Source of the DNA: Massospora cicadina
Taxonomy: Eukaryota; Entomophthoromycota; Entomophthoromycetes; Entomophthorales; Entomophthoraceae
Assembly (NCBI GenBank): GCA_022478985.1
Contig: JAKSZP010015884.1
Span: 120,054-184,053, forward strand
Length of the DNA stretch: 64,000 bases
Direction of reading: 5' to 3'
Made by a program: the position numbers and the translations under genes. Below are positions 47,633 to 60,344 of the stretch, one piece after another. How positions within the stretch are numbered: position 1 is the stretch's first letter; every line of letters starts with the position of its first letter. Under the pieces are notes generated by a model, which had not been told where the DNA came from, did not search any database, and saw only the letters and a program-made list of their open reading frames with translations.

Positions 47633-48943
47633 TTATCTGAGAAAAGCAGTGATTTTTTTGAGTTTCTTCTACTGTTTGGTGGCTAGAGTTAGCCTAATCC
47701 TCTCAGAGTTGTCACCCGTTGAAGCAGTCCACTGGGCTAGTACTTCTGTATCCCTTCTTTCCTTGGTTGTTACCTTCCTCAAAGGGTGTGCTGAGGGTGT
47801 TGCGCAGCTCCTCTCACCTAATATGCTCATACAGTGTGCAGTACCTGCCGTTACCAGTCTCACTCTCCACTATTCACATGATTAAAAATTTAAAAATGAG
47901 ATCTTCAACACGTGTCTAGCCTTAGGGCCCACCAGAAATCTCAAGGCAAGGGCTTAGCTGACGTCCTCCTTCTCCAGCTGCTGCTCCGTGAGGTTTCAGA
48001 GGTTCTCACCAATGGTTACTCTCCACGGGTGAGAATGATAGATCCATCCTGGAATCTCTCCCAGCGTTGGAAACCTTTGACAAGCCACACAAGTAACCCC
48101 TACTACCTTTGAGAAATATAACTCCTTTGTACACTTGTCCCAAGGAGACCTCACTACAGCTCAATACTTTCACCTGTTTCAAGAGTGAGCATCAAGGTTG
48201 GAATTTCTTGAACAGTTGACTATGCCCTTCTCCACAAGTCCCTAGATAATACTGGTGCTTCCCTTAGCATATGGGATAACCATCCCCCTTCTTATCTGGG
48301 ACGTGCTCCATCCTTGCATCCCTGTTGTCTATCAGCCTCTGTGCCACCAAGCCTAATTGTACCGCTGAACTTCAGATCCTAGAACTTAAAAACTCCATCA
48401 CTGTGGGGCACCAACATGTTTCCATTCCAGTGGTGACTTATCTAGCTGAGACACTGGTCATTATGGACACTTCTAACCTGATTCTAGAATGCCCTACTTC
48501 CGTACTCTTCCAGTACCACTAGAAACTAGCAGTGAGCTCACTGGAAGGTGAGACTGAAACCTCCATCATAGGCAGGGGTCCCCTCACTACTTTCCCTGCA
48601 CTGCCATGTTCCACGGAGTACCCCTTGCTTTTATCCTCAAAAGTAGAGGGGGTTAATAAGTCTAACCCATTTAATTTAGAGCATTCAATTCCTCCTAGCC
48701 ACAGACCTGCCATTGCCGTTTTGGAACCTATGCCTTATGTCCAACCTGTCATCCCAGTTGGACCAGTTGAACGACCCTTCCTTATCACTCCAGAGTCACC
48801 TCTTGTTGTGGACTCAATCCAAAAATGATTAAAGATCCATGAGAGGATGATTGAAGAAGAGCTAGCCATGGCTGACACCACCAAAAACTTGGCTGCCCTA
48901 ACTGGTGTATTCTCATGTGATAAAGATCTTCCTCCATCTAAAC
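47633..48943 (+). pseudogene. Element E leader region (no recognisable Gag)
   Basis: Lies between the presumed LTR and protease. Plus-strand frames (48325-48522, 48532-48828 and on to 48943) read, across stops, a Pro/Ser/Leu-rich leader that continues beyond element D at about 55827-56030 into the protease. I see no CCHC knuckle and no typical Gag core, as in the X and B elements. Confidence 0.5.
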
Positions 48944-50599
48944 TGTAAAAATTTACTAAAGGAGTTGATTATCAGTTGTCAACCCTAGTAATATTATTAC
49001 TGCACAGGTTCAGTTTCCTTGTGCACCTCATGTTGTAAAGAATATATTATCTGATAATAGTATGGAGACTATTATCCGTAGTTGATTAGAACTATTTTCA
49101 GGCCCAACACTTCAGCCGGTATTTCTGATTAGTTACTCAATAATTGTACTAGTAGGGATTCGTTCCCTATATTACTGTCCACTCATTCTTTGTCAAGGTC
49201 CTCTGATGACAGTTTCCTTCAGCCCAACACACAGTCAGCAGTGATCCCCTAGTTGTGATTCCCTTCATCTCTAGATCCCCGCTAAGATCTCTACTATTCT
49301 TCTAAGAGTCTACCAATTATTGCCTTCTGCAATAATATCCTTGAGATGGAACTTCACACTGGATGCTGATAGTCTAACTATAACTGAATCTAAAATAAAA
49401 CTAAAAGTGTTCTAATGTATTAATGTATATCTGTATGAGTATATGTGTATATTTTATTATAGTGAATCCTAGGGAATTCATAGGGGATTCAGTCATCTAA
49501 CCCTCAGTTAACACCTCTTCAATGAAATGTCAGCCATTGCTGTTGAATCACCCTTCCTTGTCTTAGAAGCGATGGTCTTCCCCATCCTGGCTAGGATTCC
49601 ATCATTGGACATCCTCGGGACCTCAAATGGAAAGAGTTGGAAACATGTCCCTAACGTTTTCCTCTCGATCCAAGTGAACCAACCATAATTGGCTAGTGAC
49701 CTGCTTAGGTAATGGGACTTTTTACCCATTATGGCAGGTCACTTCACCAACCGATTGATTTGCTAGTTACAGGCGGCATCACTTGCCTCGCAACTCACCA
49801 TACATTCCCAATCAGTTGGTGATGAAACCTGACTGATCCCAAGCGATACACCTGATAGTTAATCACTATCAGATGCCCCTATTTTGTCAGCCACTCTGCC
49901 AGATAAGATATTAGGTATTCATCCAGATTGATCCCCAATGGGTATGACCAGGCGAATATCCCAAAATCCCCCAAATTTAGTTCCTCCAAAATTTGGGTCA
50001 ACCAATTTCTGATTCACTTTGCTTTAGGGAATTTCCCCTAGTGACACCAGGTAATCTAGCAGGCTGGGAATATAGGCAAAAATACCAACACATTCCCCTC
50101 TTGTCTAGATTTCCAGTGAGAAAAGGACTGAGGCATGGGAACACCGCTTTGGACACCTGGTTGAATACTTCATTGGTTCAAGCAGAGTACACTCGTCAAT
50201 ACTCAACGCTGCTTGGGATGACCTTTGGCATATGGCATTCCTCCTCTTCCTCCTCGCTACCACCTACTCAGAGCGCGGTCCCCATGACCTCTTGTCATGC
50301 CAGGCTGATTGATTTACTCGTGATGATATTATTCCTGGGATCCAGTTTTTCCCCATCAGGGTATATGACCCACTGTCATATTCAGGATTCTTAGTCTGGC
50401 ATCCTTGAATTCCTGATTCTCTCCTCATCCTAAACAGGAGACTCTTGCCATCGATATTTGTTTCGCATCTTGATTGATAATACTTATTTCTATTCACCCT
50501 CATTATTTTGCTCATAACCTCTTGGCTGTAAGTCATTCTTAATTCTTACCTTGACCATTCTCTGGAATAGCTCATCCACCTGCGGATATACCAACTGGA

Positions 50600-53148
50600 C
50601 CATTGGTAACTGCAATAAGCCATCCGCGTTCTGGTGAGAAGCCCCACTTGGTGTACTATCTCATAATTGTAAGCCTGAAGCTTAAGTGCCCATCGGGCCA
50701 GTCATCCTTCAGATTCCCATAAATTATGCAGCCAATGCAGCGAAGAGTGGTCCATCACTACCTTAAAGTGCATTCTGTGGACATACACCTGAAACTGCTT
50801 ACAGGCATAAATAACTGCAAGGCATTCACACTCAGTCACGGTGTAATTCCTCTCAGCGGCTGAGAGTGTCCAGCATACATACGCCACTGAATGTTCATCC
50901 CCAAGTTCATCTACTTGGCTCAGTACGGCGCCAATCGCCATCAACGAAGCATTGGTTTGAATGATAAACTCCTGATTGAGATTTGGATATTTCAGAATCA
51001 GCAAAATTATCAGGTACCGGTGTAATTCATTGAAGGAGTCCTAGCCTCTTCATTCCATATGAATCCTTTTTGAATCCTTTAATAAATGAAACAAAGGCTC
51101 AGCTATTTGGGCAAAGTCCCAAATAAATTTCTGTAGTATCCAACCTTCCCAAGGAATACTTGGATGTCTTGGACACTTTTTGGCACAACCATGCGCTCAA
51201 TAGCTGCTATCTTCTGGGGTTGCAGCTGCAATACGTTTGCATTAATCACAAATCCCAATTATTCAAGCTCCTTCTTGAAGAAGTGGCACTTCCGTGGCTT
51301 GATCTTCAGGTTAGCAGCGGAAAGTCTCTTAAAAACTTTCTCCAAGTGGTGCAGGTGATCAGTAAAGGTTCTACTGAACACAGTGATATCATACAGATTT
51401 ACCAGGATGCACAACAACTTCAGGTCGCTCAATATTGCGTCCATGGCCCTCTGAAACGTCGTGGGCACATTACAAAGACCCTGGGGCATCCTAGTCAGCT
51501 GGTATAACCCCTGTGCGGTGATAATCGCGCATTTTTCTTGGTCTTCTTCTGGCAAGTCAATCTGCCAGTATCCCAAGATTAAGTCCATTGTGGAGAAATA
51601 CTTTTCTTCTCTAATTGATCCAGCGCATTGTTGATCCTTGGTAGGGGATATGAATCCTTATTTGTAATTTTATTCAGCCTCTGATAGTCAATCACTACCT
51701 GATTTGATCCATCTTTTTCTCTATGATCAGAATTGGGCTTGTCCAGGGATTTGACAACGGGACTAGAAGCCCATGCTTTACTAGTTTGCTGATCTCGTCT
51801 TCCACTACCACTTTGGCAGCTTTCAATCTTCAGATTGGTCTCATCCTTTTTTTTTAGTACTAGATGGTCCCAACCCAAGGGATTGGTCTCATCCTTTTTT
51901 TAGTACTAGATGGTCCCAGGATTGGTCTCATCCTTATTGGTTGATTTTCCCCAGTGTTGACCTTGTAATTTACACCTTGTGCGCATCCCAAATCGTGGTC
52001 ATCCTGAGTGAATAATTCCCTATATCTCTCGAATAATTCCCAATATCCTCGAATAATTTGAGCACCTCTTCCTTCTGCCCTTCTGGCAGATCTGCGAGCT
52101 GCTCTTGATCGACCAATAGGTTGATGCTTTCAGCTGCTCTGACTGGTAATCCCATTTTACTCAAGAGACCCAAAATTATGGAATCATCTCAATTCTGCCA
52201 TCGGGATAAATGAATAAATGTGATGATTTGATTCCTCTTGATCTTCATTGGTTCTTCACTTAAATTCGCCAAGAAAACTCATATTTCTCTATGGCCTGGC
52301 ATGATTTTCCTGGGAGCCACCCATGGCTCCACTCTGGACTTCTTCCAGGGGCTTACAATTTCTCCATACAACAGCTCCAGAATCTCCAAAGTCAACCCTG
52401 TGTCAACTATCATCTGCAATCCAGCCAGTATGGTTTTTTCCTTCTTGATCCTCAAGGGAATTTTCCAGTTTTCTAGGATTTCCGCCAGCATCTCTCATCT
52501 CTTCCTACCAACTAATTGGTACTGAATCAGTACAATGCTGTCATTGTATATCAAATTAATAAAGTTATTTCTCCAGTTCAATGGAACTTCACCATTCTTC
52601 TGGTATACCAATTGTAATGTCTGACCCAGGATGGTCAACATATTATCCTCAAAGTTACATTTAACTCTGTATTTCCACAGAAACTCTGTTCCAATAAGGA
52701 TATTGTAGTTTTGGTTCACCAAAACTAATGCTGGAATGTATACCACCAATGACCCAAATTGTAGTGGCAGCGCACTATACGCTCCACAGGAAATGGTGGT
52801 ATTTAGCCCAGCTGTTTCATATTCTCTCTTATGTTCCAAGTCCGGAGAGATCTTCATCTTCTTCACCAGCTTGGTCAACACAATATTGCTGGGCGCTCCA
52901 CTGTCGACTATCACCCACACCCTCACTTGATTCACCTGAATATATATATACATACACTCGGAGTATTGTAATAGAGTATTTACTGAGCGAATGGTGGCGT
53001 TATTAGCTGAATCTAGGGTATGAATGATCTGCGCCAATAATTCAGGAAACGATTCCTTATTCACGCCAAGGGGAATTGACATATTGGCCTCATCTAAGCA
53101 AACATTAGTTAACTCATCAGGATTCTTGGCGATCTGAATCTTCTCCAC
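50600..53148 (-). pseudogene. Element D protease, reverse transcriptase and RNase H
   Basis: The frame 52495-53148 contains the protease with VIVDSGAPSNIVLTKLVKKM and FLWKYRVKCNFEDN. The reverse transcriptase (51259-51830) shows KKDSYPLPRINNALDQL, GYWQIDLPEEDQEKCAI and RMPQGLCNVPTTFQRAMDAIL. The catalytic box reads NLYD instead of YLDD. RNase H (50610-51004) includes IIQTNASLMAIGAVLSQ and AAERNYTVTECECLAVIYACKQF. Two SINE-tail micro-insertions at 51833-51935 interrupt the frame just before the RT, replacing the RMRPIRWSKAAK-type junction seen in element F. Confidence 0.85.
51833..51935 (-). mobile_element. Two ultra-short SINE-tail insertions at one target
   Basis: GATTGGTCTCATCCTT occurs three times: 51833-51848, 51881-51896 and 51920-51935. 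Between copies one and two are 32 bp, and between two and three 23 bp. Both pieces read, on the minus strand, TGGGACCATCTAGTACT plus A residues; the longer also has CCCTTGGGT before it. Element F carries the same sequence once and uninterrupted (AGGATGAGACCAATT at 63018-63032), giving the empty site. Confidence 0.9.
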
Positions 53149-53356
53149 CAGTTGTTCGGCGTATGGCCCAGCAACTTCCTGAACTATCTTGGGGTCAATC
53201 TTCGTTGCCCAGCTCTGGTCATGGCGTTTATATCCATGTTGACCACTTGATATAGTTGATCCTGCTTGTCATTTATGAATAGATCACTAATATCTATCAC
53301 TTTATTCAAGATATTGGGAGGAACAGGTTTCTCCACCGCTTTAGACTGTTCCTTAT

Positions 53357-54655
53357 CTAGGCAGCGGGACCTTTTCCAAAATCTTTGACTACTGCTGTCT
53401 CTTTAGCCTGAACCATGTTAATTTGATCCTTCAGCTTTTTGCAGTGTGCGGCGAAATGCCCTTTCCCACCACACTGGAAGCAGACCTTTTCTTTCTTATT
53501 TAACCATTTGAAATCCTCAGGCTTATTTCCTGGCACAGTTTGGTTAAAAGTCTCCTTTGCTCCTTTGCTTCCCTTTGTGGGATTCAGATTTTGGACCAGA
53601 TTGGACTTGAAGCTTCTATTCAGGGCATCGAACGTCGCTCCCAGAATCTTCAGGTTATCTACCATTTGTGAGGTAGTTATTTCAGTTGCAAATACAGTAG
53701 AAATCATTTGATGCAAATTGCAATAGGGCAAAGGGCTGCTTGCAAAGCGATTCTTACATCATATTCATCTAACACCTTCGCTCCAGCCAGGATCTGTGAC
53801 TCATGGTAAAATTGATCCGCAAAGCTTGCAAGAGACTCATCTTTACAGAATTGAATTCCCATAAATTCTTGCTTGCGTTTTGACATACGGGTTGGACTCC
53901 CAAACTCCTTCATTATGGCTGCTTTAGCCTCGGCATAGGACCATCTGTCCCCCTCCAGATGGGGTAATACTAAATTCTGGCAATCTGTGTTTAAGTAGTT
54001 CATGACTGTCAACGCCTTCTGATGATCTCTGTATCTATTCATGGTCATGTCAAATAGTCAGAAAAACGCTGGTGCGTTATCCAGATGGAATGTGGGCAAT
54101 TTAGGTGTTGCTCTGAATTCCTCCGATTCATTTCAGACCAATTCTCTTAGTTCAGCTACTTGGCTCACTTGTGGAGTGACTTCAGGCATCATCTCTGAAA
54201 TAGCATTAATGCAGGTGGCATATTTCTTGGGGTGTTTGTCTTCCCAAGTATTGTTTGAGGACTTCCCTCTTTGGCATCACTGACCATATCAGGCTCACAT
54301 GCACATCTGTGAGCTTTCAAATCCTCTACTTCTTTCATCAACTTCTCAATGTTTGCACCAAACTTTCTCATATGAACGCAATCCACTTCACATTCCATTT
54401 TCAGGAATAAGACCTCTTGGATGAGGTCTCCTTCTTTCCTCTTAAACGAGTTTACTTTGCCTAGTAACTCATTCCTGAAGTTGGCTACGTTTTCAACTCC
54501 TTCCTCCACCATGGGTACTCATTCTTCTAAGGCCGTGACTCCTTGTGGTCTGCAGAGTTTAGGGCATTTTGATTCACTGTGGCGATCTCAGTCCACAACT
54601 TGTGCATCTCTTCTTTGTACAACATTATTGATAGATTTTTATACTCAACTACCCC
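53357..54655 (-). pseudogene. Element D gag with CCHC zinc knuckle
   Basis: Minus-strand frames from 54512 downward give a coiled-coil-rich N-terminus (LLGKVNSFKRKEGDLIQEVLFLKME). The Gag core follows at 53704-54048 (HQKALTVMNYLNTDCQNLVLPHLEGDRW, AAIMKEFGSPTRMSKRKQEFMGIQF). A complete CCHC knuckle, CFQCGGKGHFAAHC (C-x2-C-x4-H-x4-C), lies near 53448-53490. Frames are split by stops. Gag would form the particle and bind element RNA. Confidence 0.82.
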
Positions 54656-55826
54656 CTGTAGTGAGCACCAACTTGTAAAAATTTATTAAAGGGGTTGATT
54701 ATCGATTGTCAACCCTAGTAATCTTTTTACCGCACAGGTTCAGTTTCCTTGTGCACCTTACGTTGTAAAGAATATATTATCCAATAATAGTATGGAGAAT
54801 ATTATCCGTAGTTGAGTTAGAACTATTTTCAGGCCCAACGCTTTGGCCAGTATTTCCTATTATCCACTAGATAGTTGTACTTGTAGGGATTCATTCCCTA
54901 TATTACTGTCCACTTGATCTTTCAAGATCCTCTGATGACAGTTTCCTTCAGCTCAACACACAGTCAGCAGTGATCCCATAGTTGTGATTCCCTTCATCTC
55001 TAGATCCCCGCTCAGATCTCTACTCTTCTTCCAAGAGTCTACCAATTATTGCCTTCTGCAATAATATCCTTGAGATGGAACTTTACACTGGATGCTGATA
55101 GTCTAACTATGACCGAATCTACAATAAAACTAATAATGTTCTAATGTATTAATGTATATCTGTATGAGTATATGTGTATATTTTACTATAGTAAATCCTA
55201 GGGAATTTATAGGGGATTCAGCCGTCTAACCCTCAGTTGACACCTCTTCAATGAAACGGCAGCTGTTGCCATTGAATCACCCTTCCTCATCTCAGCAGCG
55301 ATGGTCTTCCCCATCCTGGCTAGGATTCTGTCAATGGACATCCTTGAGACCTCAAATGGAAAGAGTCAGAAAACGTGTCCCTAACGTTTTCCTCTCGATC
55401 CATTTGAACCAACCATAATTGGCTAGCGACCTGCTTAGGTAATGGGACTTTTTATCCATTATGGCATGTCACTTCACCAACTGATCAATTTGCTAGTTGC
55501 AGGCAGCATCACTCGCCTTGCAACTCACCATACATTCCTAATCAGTTGGTGATGAAACCTTACTAATCCCAATTGATACACCTGTTAGTTAATCACTATC
55601 AGATGCCCCTATTTCGTCAGCCGCTCCGCCCAATGAGATATTAGGTATTCATCCGGTTTGATCCCTGATGGGTACGACCAGGCGAATATTCCAAAATCCC
55701 CCAAACGTAGTTCCTCCAAAATTCAGGTCAACTGATTTCCAATTCACTTCAATTTAGGGAATTTTCACATAGCGAAATCAGGTAATCTAGCAGGCTGGGA
55801 ATATGGTCAAAAATCCCAACACAAAC

Positions 55827-57300
55827 ATAGAGCATTAAGCTACCCAACACCACATAAGTCCTGTGGACAAATTTATGGGAATGTGAAGTCATATGGGGTA
55901 AATTTTTCAGGGGATACTCCCAACTATACGCCGCCCTCTGGGCTTGGAGCCATCCTGCCCTCCCTTGTATCTGAGGGGAATATACCCTCCTCTGCTTACG
56001 CCTTGTTCATGGCTACCTATTTCTTCTTCAGGAAAGAGCTTTCAAGCACTCGCTTTGGTGGACACTGGTGCAACTGAAAACTTTATCTGCCAAGAGTTGG
56101 CAGAGGCCCTGGAGCTGCCCCGGGAGTTGGTCAGTTTGTGAAGGGTGGTGAATCTCAAACCATTCCAACTTATCGCCTTTTAACACCTGTTCCTTTCATT
56201 GAAGGCAATGGTTACTTTGTTGAGAGATTCTCCTCAATAAAGAACCTCCTATACCCTGTTATTTTGGGGGTTGGCTGGTGGGGCCAATTTGACATCGCCA
56301 CTAACCTCCTGGACTCTACCATGCACGCACAATTTCCTGGTGGAGGCACGGTTATCATCCCTTGCTTAGATGAGAGCGCCACGGTGCTCCCCAGAAGGTG
56401 AGGTCTCTCTAAGGTGGGCCTAGCTACTATTCAACCTACTGACGCCCTGACCCCAATACTTATACTGTCAGAATGCATCCGTGGATATGCTAATCCGTTT
56501 GATCCCACAAAGGACCGCCCACTCCCTGAGAACACCAAGTTTGACTTTGAGTTTAAGTTGACTGTGGACCTTTCAAGATATCCTCTTTAATTTACCCCTT
56601 GTCCCTGAGGGGGGAGGCTGCCTTAAACGCTTGGGTAGGCGACATGCTCTTTAAGAGTCAAATCTTTAATAAATCCTCACCTATGTGCTCCCCCTCCTGT
56701 TTGTAGAGAAGTCTGATGGCTCACTTCGTCCCTGCGTTGATTATGATAATTTGAACAATGTAACAGTGCCTGACCCCCATTTACTCCCTCTAGAGCAACA
56801 GATTGCCCGCTACGTGGAGAAGGCTAGGGTGTTCAGCAAGCTTGACTTTCTCAACGCTTTCAACCAGATCCGCATTAAAGAAGGGCAGGAGTAATTGGCT
56901 GCTTTTTGTACTCAGAAAGGCATCTACCAGTTCAGGGTTATGTCGTTTGGTTTGATTAACGCTCCCACCTGCTTTCAGAGGCTCATTGATGCTGTCTTAG
57001 AGCTTATGGGTACTTGCGCAATTGTATACATGTACGACATACTAGTCTTTTCCCCAGATGCAGAATCTCACGCCCGCCACCCTGTGTCTGTCATGGAGAG
57101 ACTTTCAAAGGCAAACCTTACAATTAAGGCTAGCAAGTGTGAGTTCTTCCAACCCAAGGCTGATTTCTTAGGAAACATTATCTTCTCCCATGGCCATATG
57201 ATTGCCCCAGATAAGGAAGCAGCTATCCGTGATTGGGTTACCCCTTCATCTCTTGGAGTTACGCAGCTTCCTTGGGACATCTAACTTTCTCAAGAAGTTC
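55827..57300 (+). pseudogene. Element E protease and reverse transcriptase
   Basis: The protease reads ALVDTGATENFICQELAEALELP near 56055-56125. Linker and RT follow: LLYPVILGVGWWGQFDI (56250), LLFVEKSDGSLRPCVDYDNLN (56690-56755), FSKLDFLNAFNQIRIKEGQE then a stop (56892), FRVMSFGLINAPTCFQRLIDAV. The catalytic box reads YMYD (about 57027-57038) where YMDD is expected. The frame breaks near 57270. This copy is not active. Confidence 0.85.
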
Positions 57301-59157
57301 ACCCCCAGCTCTCAGAAGTTGACGCCCCTCTCTACACCGCTTCAGGTAAGAATTTTTTAGTCAGACCAATGAATGCAACGCTGCATTCCACGCCGTCAAG
57401 TCCATATTATTGTCCAGCCTGGTGTTGGTACATGCAGACCCCAGCCGCCCCTTTATTGTCGCCACTGATGCTTCCAACTTTGCGGTGGAGCTGCTCTGCT
57501 ACAAGAGGGGATGATGGACTGGAATGGCCTGTTGCTTACTTTTCTAAGAAAATGACCCTGGCGCAGCTCAACTATGAATATATGATAAGGAACTCCTTGC
57601 GGTTGTTGAGGAAGTACAACACTGGCGCCACTATTTGCATAAGTCCAAGTGGCCATTTACTGTCCGTACTGACCACAAGGCATTGATGTACTACCGCGCC
57701 CCCAGAAGCTATCCCCTCGACAGTCCCAGTGGTAGAATCCTGTCAGTGTTTGACTTCCAATATGACTTCACAAGGGCACCCAGAATATGTTACCAGATGT
57801 TCTATACCAGAACCCTGCCCTAGCTCCTGACCCAGCACTAGTTGACGCCCACAATACCCAGGTGTTGATTAAGCCGGAACATGTGATGGAGAGCCCACTG
57901 TCCAACCCCCTGCTCTGCTTATGATGAAACCTTTGGAAGGGGATGCTGACACCCATGCTCGTGTTAGGTTGTCCCAACCTCTGTCAGATGACTATGATAA
58001 GATTTAGAAGGCCTGCCATAGAAATGGAGAATCCCTGGACAAAGGCTACCAGTTGATGGATGGGGTCATCCTCCATCAAGGCAAATGGTGGGTACCTCCT
58101 GGACCCCTGCGTGAGGAAGTGATATGTGAAGCTCAAGACCTTCCAACTGCTGGCCACCTTGACAAGGATAAGACGCTTGAGTTGGTCCGCCACTCCTACA
58201 GTTGGAAGGGTATTGCCACAAATGTGGAAAAATTCACAAAATCCTGCTTAACGTGCAACCTGTCAAAGCTGAGCCTCCTGAAGAGTTCTAGATTGATTAT
58301 TCCCCTCCAAGCTGCTGAGGGACCTTGGACATCAGTGTCTGTCAACTTTTATGTGGAACTTCCCTTGTCCCAGGGTTAAGATGCAGTAATGGTTGTGGTG
58401 TACCGTTTCACAAAGATGGCCCACTTCATCCCATGCAACACCACCATTACTTCAGTTGAGACAGCCCGCCTCTTTATAGATCACATCTTTTGCTTACATG
58501 GTCTCTTCAAGAAGGTTATCAGCGATCGGTGCCCACAATTCACCGCTCAGTTCTTGGAAGCCCTTCTTTTCATCCTCAGCATCTGCCCCTGCCACTCCAC
58601 AGCCTTCCAACCCCAGTCAGATGGACAGACGGAGAGGGTGAACCAAGGTTTGGAGCAATTTTTGCGTGGTTATTCCAATGTTAAACAGAAAATTGGTCCT
58701 CTCACCTCCCACTGGCGCAATTCATTTATAATAAACTTACTCATGCTTCTACAGGCACTTCCACCTTCTTTGCAAATTATGGTTACAACCCCAGCTTCAA
58801 CCTAAGTCCGCAGATTGAGTCCACCGTCGTTGCTGACAATGAATGCGCTAAAGAGCTCAGGGACATACATCAAGCAGTGAAGGACCATCTCGTTGATGCT
58901 GTGATGATCTACAAAGCATATACTGATCGAAAGTGCCATCAAGGACTGAGTATAAGCCTGGTGACCTGACCATGGTCAACGCCAAGAATCTCCACCTGAA
59001 GCAACCCTGCCGCAAGTTAGGTCCAAAGCGAGTTGGACTCTTCAAGATCCTCAAGAAAGTTGGCCCATCAGCTTAAAACTTGACTTACCCCCTCAATCAA
59101 AGTGTTCAGCACCTTATATGAATGCCTCCTGACCCCCTTCAATGGTCCCATGCCACC
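57301..59157 (+). pseudogene. Element E RNase H and integrase
   Basis: RNase H remains lie at 57400-57830 (GLEWPVAYFSKKMTLAQLNYEY; FTVRTDHKALMYYRAPR). Integrase follows at 58053-58805: an HHCC-type N-terminal domain (AGHLDKDKTLELVRHSYSW..KSCLTC), then the core with VSVNFYVELP (first catalytic Asp reads Asn), VISDRCPQFTAQFLEAL and [19 protein letters not shown]. The C-terminal part near 58975-59060 has LKQPCRKLGPKRVGLFKILKKVG. Stops separate the blocks. The sequence is cut at 59157 by element F, before any chromodomain could be seen. Confidence 0.83.
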
Positions 59158-60344
59158 TGTTGGGATTTTTTCCCATATTCCCAGCCTGCTAGATTACCAG
59201 GAATCGCTAAGGGTATAATTACTAAGGCGAGGTGTATTGGAAATTGGTTGACCCAGATTTTGGAGTAACTATGTTTGAGGGATTTATGGATATTCACTTG
59301 GTCATAACCATCGGGGATAAATCAAGACAAATGCTTAAGATCTCGTCGGGTGGAGTTTCTGATGAAATAGGGGCATCTGATAGTGATTAACTATCAGGTG
59401 TACCGATTGATATTGAGTCAGTTTTCATCACTGACTGGGATTGTAAGTATTAAGTTATGAGGCGAGTGATGCCGCCTGCAACTAGTGAATCAATCAGTTG
59501 GTTTGCGACCTGCCTTAATGGGTAATAAGTCCCATTACCTAAGCAGGTCACTAGCTGAATATGGTTAATCCACTTGGATTGAGAGGAAAACGTTAGGCCA
59601 CGTTTTCTGACTCTTTCCATTTAGGTCTTGAGGATTCCAATGTAGGAATCCTAGCCAGGATGGGAAAGACCATTGCTGCTGAGATGAGGATGGGTAATTC
59701 AATGGCAACGGCTACCATTTTATTGAAGAGATGTCAACCAAGGGTTAGATGACCGAATCCCCACTATCAATTTCCTAGAATTCACTTTTATTAAAAACTC
59801 AGAGTTTATAACAGAGTTATATAGTTCTATAGTTTTCATCCAGTATATAGTTTAAGTAATAAACTTTATCAGCTTTCAATTGTTCTATTCTTCTCAAGGA
59901 TATTGTTACTGTGTGCTCTAATTGGGAGACACTTTAAGGGAAAGAGTAAAGATCTGAGTGGGGATCTAGAGAAGGAGAAACAATAGGGGATTGCTTCTGA
60001 CTGTGTGTTGAACTGAAGAAACTGTCACCAGGGAATCTCAGAGAAGATCATGTTGGACAGTATGAGGGAACAAATCCCTATATCAAGACATCTAAAGTAT
60101 TTTGAGTGGGAATACTGGCTGAGAGTTGGGCTGAGATCTAAGAATTCCATTCAACTATGGATAATAGTCATAATACTATTATCAACCAATACTATGAAAT
60201 ACTATACAACATAGATGAATTGCACTAGAACTGAACCTGTGCAGTAATAAGTTTATAAAGGTTATTTGTTGATAATAACCAGACCCAATAAATTTATACA
60301 AATTGGTGCTCACTACAGAGTTGTAGTTGAGTAGACGAACTTAG

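Larger units (their letters stand above)
48944..55821 (-). mobile_element. Ty3/gypsy element D, integrase-less, nested in E
   Basis: 5' LTR 54674-55821 (1148 bp) and 3' LTR 48944-50090 (1147 bp) on the minus strand, beginning TGTTGG and ending TTTTTACA. The flanks TAAAC (48939-48943) and CAAAC (55822-55826) match in four of five bases, as an aged target duplication. The primer site TTGGTGCTCACTACAG is at complement 54656-54671 and the polypurine tract AAGAGGGGAATG at complement 50091-50102. Gag, protease, RT and RNase H are present, but the sequence passes from the end of RNase H (ASHQNADGLLQLP, near 50610-50650) straight to the 3' end, so integrase is deleted. It is the same family as F. Confidence 0.9.
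46542..59157 (+). mobile_element. Ty3/gypsy element E, hosting nested elements D and F
   Basis: Probable 5' LTR 46542-47632 (1091 bp, TGTAATACC to TTTCCCTGACA), then leader, protease, RT, RNase H and integrase. The internal region is interrupted by element D (48944-55821). At 59158, just past the integrase tail, it is cut again by element F. The 3' LTR would lie beyond the window. Reading frames carry several stops. The protein wording (RPCVDYDNLNNVTVPDPH, QIARYVEKARVFSKLD) is closest to X within this window. Confidence 0.75.
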
